From Cylicocyclus nassatus (taxonomy: Eukaryota > Nematoda > Chromadorea > Rhabditida > Strongylidae), in contig CATQJL010000223.1 of the NCBI GenBank assembly GCA_958299035.1, forward strand, positions 8,793,753 through 8,857,752: 64,000 nt of DNA, in the 5' to 3' direction. Shown here one piece after another: positions 25,214 to 35,030 of this stretch. Every line of letters begins with the position of its first letter. Within the stretch, counting starts at the first letter, position 1. A model generated the notes under the pieces. The model was given only the letters and a program-made list of their open reading frames with translations. It did no database searches and was not told the origin of the DNA. Both the position numbers and the translations under genes were made by a program.

Positions 25214-26631
25214 ATTGATCGTTTTGTTCGCCAAGAGGCAACGGTATCACGGATACTAAGATCCAAGCCTGTTGCTGAAAAAATGAGAAAATTAGACGGA
25301 TTAGTGTCGTCTCTGCCATTCTGCAATTCGATATATTTCTTAGAAATGAAAAGAAAGAGAGAAATAGTATCTGGCTGCGCAGTGGACCGATTATGATTGT
25401 TTCCGTCACGCAACGGTATCGTGATGTCCTCAGGATATGTGACAAAGTTGCAATTGTTACTCGTTTTAGAAAAGCACACTCATACTGATTTGAGTAAAGC
25501 GAAGGTCAGCGAGAATTGATTGAAAATGGTTACAAAAAAGTTTTCGGTTTAAGACTAGCTATAGCTTGCCTGTGAAATTCTAAAATGAGCACAGTTACTC
25601 GCACCACTTTCTAAACTGAATCCATACTGCTAAAATAAGGGTATTGTTTTTGTAGGAGAGGAGTAGGGATATTTGGAAGTCAAATGCACAGCATGTTTTG
25701 TAGATATTTCTTACATACTCTGCGCTGTAATAAATACGCTGCATTAATGCCCTTAATTTTTAGTGGTCGTCGCTCTCCTCAGCGTTCTTTTTTTCTGGCT
25801 GTCGGAACAAATTGTGATTTAGCAGCTTAACTGCTGCAAGGTAGGTCAATGGCAATTTTTTAGTATGGTTTGTTAGGTCTCAGTTTGATGCGTGATCCCA
25901 TTATAGATACGTCAAATTTCCGACAGCCCTTTTTGATTTTAAAATTATTCTGGTATTTGAGCAGACGACAACCAGTGATTGCTGATGAATATATTAGGTT
26001 GTGTAATAAATTCTGCCCCATTTTTTCTTTCGATTTTTTTCTCAATAATTCCCGCGATGTTCGGTAAATGGTTTATATGCATTTGAAAGCTTTAAGCCTT
26101 TTTTTACTAAACTTTCAATTCGGGTTTCTACATCAGATGACATGAAAAAGTTCTACAGCGTCAAATTTGGAATATCAAACAGGGAAAAAGTTCACTTTCG
26201 ACAACTACGTTACGTCGCCTTCCTAATTAGTCAGATTGCCTACGAATAAGCTTGAAGAATTTGCTACACGTGAGCAAAGAATGCTCTAACTTCTATTGCG
26301 CTTCAGGAGTGCTGAAACTTTTCAAAAATCATTTCTGTAAACTTTAGAAAAAATTCTTCTTTCTAACGCCTTTTTTAACGTTGGTGTTGGGCATCATCTG
26401 AAAGCATCCTGAGGAAGACGGTAGGCGGATCATCTAAAAAAGACAGAAGGGATAGTTTGTGGCTTCAAAATTACCGAATTCGTAGGTTAAATACTCAAAA
26501 TGCTAATTTTCGGAGCTACACAGCTTGGGTACGCGAGACGGCGAACATCGCCGTAACGAAGTCTTGCCTTGCCGACTTCTAAAAAATGTCAGGGCTACTT
26601 ATATGGAAGTATTGAAGCCTTGGGGATGATC

Positions 26632-27080
26632 AGCATGCTCGATTACCCCCCTGTGCCAACTCCCAGCCCCCTAGCTCAAACTTTGCAAAAAATCGATAAA
26701 ATCGATAAAAGTAATCGATAATCCCGAAAACCAATATTGTATTCGGAATCCCCATGCTCGATTACCCCCCTGTGCGAACTCCCAGCCCCGTAGCTCAAAC
26801 TTTGCAAAAAAATCGATAAAATCGATAAAAGTAATCGATAATCCTGAAAACCAATATTGTATTCGGAATCCCCATGCTCGATTACCCCCCTGCGCCAACT
26901 CCCAGCCCCGTAGGTGAACTCAGCAAAAAAAATCGATAAAAATCGATAAAATCGATATCGATCGATGACGAAAAGTAGCCTATGACACCCGCCGGGGCCC
27001 GTAGTGTATGTGTGCCAAGTTTGGTCCGGATCGGTTCAGAAATGGAATTTTCTATTCGGAACATACGTACAGACAGACAT

Positions 27081-27135
<55 letters not shown>

Positions 27136-27152
27136 TTCAGCTTTATATATAA
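26632..27152 (-). repeat. RTE-like tail with 119-120 bp unit array, copy 2
   Basis: Three units start near 26641, 26760 and 26880, then GTGTGCCAAGTTTGGTCCGG, a long CAGA microsatellite (27069-27136) and TTTATATATAAGAT. It sits at the axis between inverted L2 and L3 flanks. Confidence 0.7.
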
Positions 27153-28790
27153 GATGGAACATATAAAAAGGCTCTTCGCAGAAAGGGCACTCATTACCTT
27201 TCTATTTCCTATTTCGCTTCGTTAGCGATAAAATCACTTGTTTCAGAAATTGGAACAGGTACTTGCGCAATTTGTGCATCTTGAACGGATATGCTGCAGA
27301 TCCTTGTGATTGGTGCCTTGTGCTCCATGGCTCTAGGAGCGGGACCGCCCCAAAAGTATCGCATCGCCAAAGATGGCATGCGATTTCAGCACTGAGTGGG
27401 TCGAGAGTAACGATAGCTCTGCCAGCCACTAGCTGCCAGCTGCTAGCGCGCGTAGAACAACCCACCCTCACCTGTACAGTAAGTTTCGAATTTCGACCCG
27501 TTTAGGCGAAAACTCAATTGGCGAGCGTCCGCCTCGCAATGGTTCTCGCCGTTTCGCAACTACAGTATATCGTATCGTGCAGCTAATTCAAGTCTACTAC
27601 GTATCTTCATTCTCCATAGTCTTCGCTTGGCAAAATGCCGGCGCTATGCGCTCCGCGATGCGCACGCGCTGCCCCACGTAGAATATTTCGCCTAAACCGG
27701 GATGAAATCGACTGTACATGAAATTGTCTTTTTATTGAAGTTCGTTTTCTACATCTAGCAGAAGCCTTAACATAAAGCAAAAAAAATAAATAAAAAACAA
27801 TAAAATAAAAAAAGAACAACGCTTCGGACATTTAGTGCTACAAAATGTAATGCGTGAGCTCGTCCACTGCTAGGACGGTGATGCCTGTATACCGTTTATT
27901 GACATACGGGGACTCCGGGTGTCACTACTGCCAGCTTTCGTTATTCTTGATATATATTCTTCAGCAATCCCTGGTTGTCGTCTGCCCGAATACCATACTG
28001 ATTTCAAAATCAGAAAGGGCTATCAGAAAGTTGACTTATCTATAATGCGACCACGCATCAAATTGAGACCTAACAAACCATGCTAAGGAATGGCTGTTGA
28101 CCTTGCAGCAATTAAGCTGCTAAGTCACAATTTGTTCAGACAGCTATAGAAAAAGAATGCTAAAAAAAGCGACTACAAAAAAATTATGCGCATTAATACT
28201 GTGCAATTAATACAGCGCAGAGTATATAGCTAGTTTTAACCAAAAACTTTTTTGTAACATTTTCAATCAATTCTCGCTGACCTTCGGTTTTCTGAAATCA
28301 GTATGAGTGTGCTTTCCTGTTACGAATAACGATTTCAATTTTGTCACATACCCTGAGGGCATTACGATACCGTTGTGTGACGGAAACGAACATTATCGGT
28401 TTACTGCGCAGCCAGATACTATTTCTCTCTTTCTTTTTATTGAAAAATATACTGAATTGCAGAGTGGCAGAGACGACACTAATCCGTCTAATTTTCTCAT
28501 TTTTTTCAGCAGTGCACAGGCTTGGATCTTAGTATCCGTGATACCGTTGCCTTTTGGCGGACAAAACGATTCGATTAATATGTAAGTAAGGAGGCGTAGA
28601 GCTACATAGAGGATGAGCTGAATGTTTCTGCAGGTTCAAACTAGTCGCTCTACTTTGCCTTGCAGCTTCACTCGAAGCTGCTACATTTGACTACAACTTC
28701 GCTCGGAACAAAATGTTCCCTCTGGCTGCCGCTGCCTACTCGGATGCCCCATTTGAATGCGCATTGAATGTCTTCGACGAATTGATATCG
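27150..28790 (-). repeat. Inverted copy of the lipase 5' region and spacer
   Basis: 27150-27950 matches the reverse complement of about 8100-8840 and 37540-38250; 27960-28790 matches the reverse complement of 24983-26070 and 35467-36400. This places L3 head to head with L2. About 1 kb corresponding to 36550-37500 is missing inside the inverted copy. Confidence 0.8.
28510..28581 (+). promoter_or_regulatory. 5' leader exon of L3 ending in AT of the start codon
   Basis: A TTTTTTCAG acceptor at 28502-28510 precedes a short exon that ends AAT AT|GTAAGTAAGG. The next exon begins with G, so ATG is formed only after splicing. Equivalent leader exons end at 25212 (L2), 35674 (L4) and 49111 (L5), all minus strand. 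Upstream sequence (28307-28500 and its counterparts) is conserved among copies and has a long open frame, but this frame matches no family I know; I treat it as leader or intron, not coding. The outer promoter was not recognised. Confidence 0.55.
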
Positions 28791-31617
28791 GTAAAGTCGT
28801 TTCTTAGATAATATCTAATTTTTCCAGAAAGTGATATATCAACGGCACCTGAGAATTAATGTTTCTTTGCGGGTTCGAATAAGGGATCTAGGTGGTCATT
28901 AGTATCAACAAGCTGGCTTATCCTGCTCCGCCCGGCCCTGTCAAAATACTATGAAAAAATCCCATTCCTATCCTTGCACAACCTTTCCCTAGCCCACTTC
29001 TACATGCCAATCCCCTATTCCTGTTGTGTTAGTAATCAGCATGCTCACTTATCCCCTGTGCCAGCTTCTAGTCCCGTAGCTCAATATTTGCAAAAAATCA
29101 ACATAATTGATAGAAGTAACGATAATTTTGAAGACTAATGCTGTATTCGTAATCAGTATGCTCGATTACCACCCTGTGCCAACTCCCAGCCAGCCCCGTA
29201 CCTCAAACTTTGCAAAAAAAATCGATAAGATCGATCAAAGAAACGGGTAATTTTAAAAACTATTATTGTCCTCGTGATCAGCATGCTCGATTACTCTCTT
29301 GTGCCAACTCCAGCCCCGCAGATCAAACTTTAAAAGATCGGCAAAATCGATATCGATCGATAACGAAGAGCAACCTACGACACTTGCCCCTCTCCAAAGT
29401 GTATGTGTGCCAAGTCGGTCCGGACGGTTCAGAAATAGAACTAATTCGGAGCATTCGTTTACACGTACATACATACGATAGAAAGACAGACAAACTTGGC
29501 TTTTGGCTTGATATATAAGATGATGAAGAGCGCTTGCAACATAGGCCAATAAAGCAAAATATAATATTATAATAACTCTGCGATTGTCAGTAAAAGTTTA
29601 AATGGTTGTGGCATCTATGCCATAATTTGATAATGCCGTAATTTCATTTGCTATAATTTTTTCAAAAAGGTGACTAGAAAATGCATGTATTTACCTGTTC
29701 AAAATTCATCTGTCACACTTTGAAATGGTACGAAAGATGTCATGACAACAAATTCTTTTAGGACTTTTGGATGCATGATGAAGAATGCGACAATCGTGGC
29801 AATCACTGCTTTGTATTCGCAGGCGCACTAAGCAAAAGCAAGGCCATAGTTATAAGTTTCAGGTACACTCTGCCTTGAGTTCATAACCTTTTTTAATGAC
29901 AATTCTGAGAGCCCTAACCAGGTATCCAAACAAGGAGACATTTTCATAACTAAACTAAAACAATACATTATCATCTTCAGCGAAAATAAATTTAGCAGAT
30001 ATCAGCTTGAGTCTATGACGTCTTTCAGAAAGATCGATGTATCGATATAGAAGCATAAGCCCTGTGGTCTTGTATGAAGCTTTTCAAATTAGAATCTTGT
30101 TTCAAGAGTGCTAGAGCTACAGAAGTACGTCAGACGACTGCAGGCAAAGGCTGATAGATAATGCAAAACTATTCAAATATTGTAGAAACTGTTTTGAATC
30201 AATCTTGCTTTTTCCTAGCTAAGCGACTCTTGCTATGTCATGTCGAAATTGAAGAACTTTGATTTCTAAATGCTCACTTTGTTCAGATGGAGGGGCTGAA
30301 CGAGATAGAGTATGTTCTCAATTGTTATTATAGGGGCACAGATAGTTCCAGTCAGCTGTGGCAAGAACTGGTCAACAAGGGATATATGGTACATTGTGCA
30401 AAACGATTAGGTGCTTCGATCAACTGTGTTGCTTTAGAATGCGTGGCCCTTCGGAAAGGAAATAGTGTCTTCATACTTTTTCTTTGCTTTCATGAGTCTA
30501 TGGAATGGCCATTTGGATCACCACTTCGAAATCATGCACAAAAAATACCCTGACTATGAAATATGGGTACGTACTGGATGCGCAAGAATTGTGGTCGTGT
30601 GACCAAGAAAATTTAGGAGACCGGCCGTTCGCTTGGAGGTGCCATGGCGTCTTTGGCAGCACACTGGATCAAGAACGCGCACCAAATCCCAGGAAACAAG
30701 ATAAAGTTGGTGACATTCGGACAGCCTAGAACGGGCGATGATGAGTACAGCAAACAGTTTAATGCAGATGTAGGTTATTACAATATCATATTTACATCAG
30801 TTGCTCTTAACTAATGACATAAGCATGAGTTCTGCTGAAGGCGGTTTTTGACTGCATGAAAATCGATGCAAAGAAGTGGAGATTTTTTTTTGGAGTTTTT
30901 TGAAAGTTCTTTGCTTTTCTTTGTTTTTCTCTTTTGCATTCTAAGCTTCTCCTTCCAGATTCTGTGACATTTGACATGTTTGAATGGTAAGATATCATAT
31001 TGCTCAGCCTAACCGTTCCTTTCACAGCTGGAATACGCATTCCGCGTTGTCAACGACAGAGACATGGTGCCACATATTCCATTTGACAGTTTCTACCACC
31101 ATCATAAGTACGAGGTGAGCAATTTGAGATGCAGTGTTCCATGAGTCTCTCCTCTACAATCTGTGTTTTTCTACGCAACCATGGAGAAAATTTTTTCTCA
31201 AAGGCATAGTACAACAGGACTTCCACTTAGGCACTAGAGCTTGATAGCACATAGGACTTCACGTCAGTAAGAGCATATGACATTTAGAACAAATGAACAT
31301 GAGGACTCAATACCTCCCATTCGTTGTAAATCTGGATTTTCAAACAGATGGTTACTAATTGCAAACCTATTAAGGTATGGTTCCCGGATGGCATGGAGCC
31401 TAATTCAAAGTACGCAATTTGTCTGTGTAAGGATTTTTTTGCTTACTTTCAAGCACTTTACTTATTGTGAAAACAAAGACATTTTATCTTACAGATGGCT
31501 GAATCCGATAAGAAATGCAGCAACTCACTGAAACTTCCCATAAGCGCATGGATAGATCATAGACACTACTTCGGAAAACTTGTCAGCGATTGGGGAAAAA
31601 AGGGATGTCCTGTGTGA
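28580..31617 (+). pseudogene. Class 3 lipase-like gene L3, nearly complete, last exon out of frame
   Basis: Exons: leader 28510-28581 (ending AT), 28634-28790, 29762-29862, 30334-30388, 30438-30566, 30617-30769, 31028-31114, 31375-31426, 31495-31617. The start codon is split AT|G and gives MFKLVALLCLAASLEA, then FARNKMFPLAAAAYSD. All phases agree up to exon 31375-31426, giving EIW, ETGRSLGG (His of GHSLGG replaced by Arg, Val by Glu), LVTFGQPRTGDDEY and NDRDMVPHIP. The last exon reads KCSNSLKLP, DHRHYFG and GCPV with a TGA stop, but only in phase 0, while the preceding donor leaves phase 1. Relative to sister exons two bases (AA) are missing near its start, so normal splicing meets TGA at once and loses the catalytic His. 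Ser153 and Asp211 are 58 residues apart, as in L1. It is inverted relative to L2, L4 and L5. Either a young pseudogene or a gene with an unrecognised last donor. Confidence 0.72.
29037..29522 (-). repeat. RTE-like tail with 120 bp unit array, copy 3
   Basis: Three degenerate units start near 29037, 29156 and 29279, followed by GTGTGCCAAGTCGGTCCGG, a short CATA/GACA run and TGATATATAAGAT. It lies in the L3 intron between 28790 and 29762. Confidence 0.65.
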
Positions 31618-32053
31618 TCATCACCAAATAAATTTCCGCATTTATCTGTGTTTCTACTACAATTCACTGACATGTCTTGTGCGTGCATCGACAGTCTCTA
31701 AAAATGCAGTGTCCGGGCAAATTTCAGACGGAATTTTTCTTCGCTTAACTAGGCTTATCCTTTCTGCTGATTCCAAAAATGCAACGTGCAGACTACGAAA
31801 ACGTCGAAAACGGGGTGTTTCAAAGGTCCCACTTTTGAATTTGGGCGCGCCGCCGAGGTCAAGACGCAGAGTCTTGGAGAAATCCTACATCTTGATTGTG
31901 TGCAATATGCTCGCTCAAGCTCAGATTTATCACGCTGGGAGAGATCCTCCGAGTGGCGCAACTCTTTCAGCTTCCGCTTCCGGAGCATTTTTCTCGCTTC
32001 CGGTTTCACAGAATGTGCCCGCGATTGGACTGGGTGATATGACAGGGTGGCTA

Positions 32054-32734
32054 CAATACCGCTCATAATTCGTCAAAAAAGTCGCCACAGTGCGCCGGAG
32101 TGCGGCAGAGTGCGTCACACTCCGCCGCAGTGCGCCGGAATGATCGTCAATTTAGCCATATCTCGCTTCAAAATGGACGAATTCTGAATCCGAGGACACC
32201 CAGCCCCGTAGCTCAAACTTTGCAAAAAATCGAAAAAATCGATAAAAGTAATCGATAATCCTGGAAACAATGTTGTATTCGGAATCCCCTTGCTCATTAG
32301 ACCCTATGCAACCTCCCAGCCCGTAGGTGAACTCTGCAAAAAAATCGATAAAAATCGATAAAATCGATATCGATCGATGACGAAAAGAAGCCTATGACAC
32401 CCGCGGGGCCCGAAGTGTATATGTGCCAAGTTTGGTCCGGATCGGTTCAGAAATGGAATGTTCTAATCGGAGCATACTAACAGACAAACAGTCGTTTAGC
32501 TTCATATATGAGATGATGCGTCTCGCCGAGCTGAATCGAAAGGTGTCCTCGGATTCAGAATTCGTCCATTCTAAAGCGAGATATGGCTAAATTGACGATC
32601 ATTCGCACTGCGGCGGAGTGTGGCGCACTCTGCCGCACTCCGGCGCACTCTGCCACACTTCGGCGCACTGTGGCGGAGTGTGGCGGAGTGCGCCACAGTC
32701 CGGCGACTTTTTTGACGAATTATGAGCGGTATTG
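32054..32734. mobile_element. Foldback element with iterated subterminal repeats, interrupts L4
   Basis: Ends CAATACCGCTCATAATTCGT and inverse, TA flanks at 32052-32053 and 32735-32736. Next to the ends are GC-rich arrays of short units around GTGCGCCGGAGTG and GTGGCGGAGTG. The arms continue through CTCGCTTCAAAATGGAC and CGGATTCAGAATTCGTCC. Between the arms lies an RTE-like tail fragment (32197-32515). Left-flank DNA is not lipase, so L4 was cut by rearrangement as well as insertion. Confidence 0.75.
32197..32515 (-). repeat. RTE-like tail, copy 4, inside a foldback element
   Basis: Carries AATCGATAAAATCGAT, GTGCCAAGTTTGGTCCGG and ATATATGAGATGA, flanked on both sides by the arms of the 32054-32734 foldback element. 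Confidence 0.62.
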
Positions 32735-33074
32735 TATTCACTTTACCTGGCCCAAGGAACCATGTGTTCTTAAGCAACGGCTAATCTACGCACTATTTCA
32801 TGCAAATTACCATAACATTTCTCTTGAACACTTCTTGCAGCAGTTGACTTCCACCATTTGTGCCTCTGTAATAATAAGTGATCAGCTGCAAGGGATTACA
32901 TACAGGGGATGCCAATCTAGGTGACACGGTCGGCGCGGCTCGGGCTGCCGCACCCACTGTGGCACCCAAATTGGCATTCCCTGTAAAAAGATTCTCAGTT
33001 TCTTTTATTTGGCACGTAAACGAAGGCAGCATTTTGGAAGATACAAAGCTTTTGCAATCTTAACATAATATGAC

Positions 33075-33126
33075 AGTTAATCTTCCAATTAAGGAGAGCA
33101 AGTTAATCTTCCAATTAAGGAGAGCA
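33075..33126. repeat. 26 bp tandem duplication found only in block B
   Basis: AGTTAATCTTCCAATTAAGG with AGAGCA occurs twice in B but once in C near 47304, so it arose after the B/C duplication or was lost in C. Confidence 0.8.
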
Positions 33127-34346
33127 CTATTCAAAGCAATTTCTCTAACTTCAAACAGTCTTGCACTATCTCTTACACATCTGCTCGCACTTGTTCCGCG
33201 TACTGGGTATTCCCATAGCTTTAGCATTCTATAACAAAAGTTCTCTTTTTCGAAAAGGATCACACAAGAAATTTACAAGGGTTGTACCTGAATTCAAGTC
33301 GATCTATCTGGAAACGTTTTGGACATTTTAGACATGATTGTATTGTAAGCTGCCAGAAGCAGATCAAATTTGTTCAAAAGCGACGTTCAATCAAATCTGG
33401 GTTTATAGGGATCTCACGTTGATACTAATTTTAGGGCCCTAAACAAAATACTGCGCAAGACCTTAAGCCACAGTTGAGATTTTGCAATCACGGCTGAGAT
33501 TTTCATCTCCAAAGCAGACCTCGGTATCGTAGTGACGGATGACTTGTTTCATGCTCGCGTGGTCTCATACCACGACTCAGCAGTTTCACGTGGGTCCTCG
33601 CGCAAAAGCATGCAAGCATGATGCAATTTGTCCGCTGATACTGGGAGTCCTGCTTGGACGCGAATTTATCAGCTCTGATTGGATCACTAACGTTGCCGCT
33701 TGGGCACTGTCTTAGCTAAGAACCCGATGCGCGTAATATCTCCATCTGCCCTTATTTGCCTGGACGCTGTTTATAGGTGCTTACACGCGACCCGAATTTG
33801 GCCCCGACCGAAAGTGCTTCAAATGTTCTTCAGCACAGGCTGTCTTGACTAGCACGACAGCGATGGCAAACGAGGTGTTTGCAGGACAGCTTATGCGAAA
33901 CCAGAGCGAATCCGAAATCATGTTCAACTATCCTGTTTAAGGCGTTATCAGGCTGGCCTTGTCGATAGTTTACAAAGGCTTTCCCTTAAATACTATGTAC
34001 ACGAGAATGAGGATATGTACTTTGAGGCTGCTCAATTATTGACCCGACGGATTTGGTCAGTATAGGTAGTTTGTTCCAGTTTAGGAACCCAAAGAATTGA
34101 ACATGACTTACTCGTACTACCCATATCCAACATGCGCTTCTTTTCTCGACCTTCACTCAAACAGACCACTAGGTGTGATTGCGACGTAAGGCAGCGATAG
34201 ATAAGGTTGGTAACTGCTTCATTGCATGCGCGTTGAAGTTAGTCATTAAAGCGCCTAAGCACAACAATGATTATTATGAGGGCGTACTATTCAATTGCTC
34301 CCCGCTAATGCATAACGCATCCATCCGCATAAGCATATCCTATATA

Positions 34347-35030
34347 CAGAGTGTCCCAAAAAGATGTGCACACTGTTTGATCGTTAATAGCTCTCTTGCT
34401 TTTATGTCTTTTACCAAGCTTGATGTACCATTCTGTAGAGCGAGGTTCAACTTAGATTAGCAGTATGGAGCGAACCACCAGTCGCTCTTCGTTACTGTAG
34501 GATTACGGTATGAACTTCCAGCATACAGCATTACTGCGAAATAGTCCTCTTAATGAAATAATTTCAAAAAAATCTGAAAATTTGTGTAGCAAGGTCTTCA
34601 GGCGTGCTGACTTCATTACATGACTTTTTATCAGTTTTTCGAGCTTTCTTGATGGCGTATTCACATTTTTGACGAGCATTGGAAAGACAGTTATCAGCCT
34701 TATTTTGAAATAACTTATGAAAGAAGCACTATACTGAGGCGCAAATTTCATATTTGGAATCAGCGACTTCGAGCTCACTTCAAGAGTTTCTGGCTTGCTT
34801 GGGTTTCTTTCTGACGCAAAATACCGGCAAAATACCGATTTTGATAGCTTACAATCATCCTCGAAGTTCCAATAGGGATTTTACTGTAATGAAGAGCAAT
34901 CGATGATTTGCTCCACAACGCAAATCTAATTTGAACCTCGTTCTACAGAATGGTACTTTGAGCTCGGCAAAAGACATGAAGGAGAGTTATTAACGATCAA
35001 ACAGTGTGCACATCTTTTTGGGACACCCTG
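34347..35030. mobile_element. CAGAGTGTCCC foldback MITE, 684 bp, TA site
   Basis: Ends are CAGAGTGTCCCAAAAAGATG and its inverse, flanked by TA. Block C shows the empty site near 48475. The arms extend well over 100 bases and include a conserved TGTAGGATTACGGTA stretch shared with the element at 60025. No transposase frame; probably mobilised by a Tc1/mariner enzyme. Confidence 0.85.

Noticed and set aside
25204..25479. 91-codon open frame upstream of L2, repeated at 28307, 35666 and 49103
   Set aside because: It is conserved because the copies are recent duplicates. It contains a splice acceptor and the leader exon, and resembles no known protein.
27069..27136. Regular CAGA units that might suggest a CRISPR or coding repeat
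   Set aside because: It is a plain tetranucleotide microsatellite within an RTE-like tail; there are no spacers, and similar short runs occur at the other tails.
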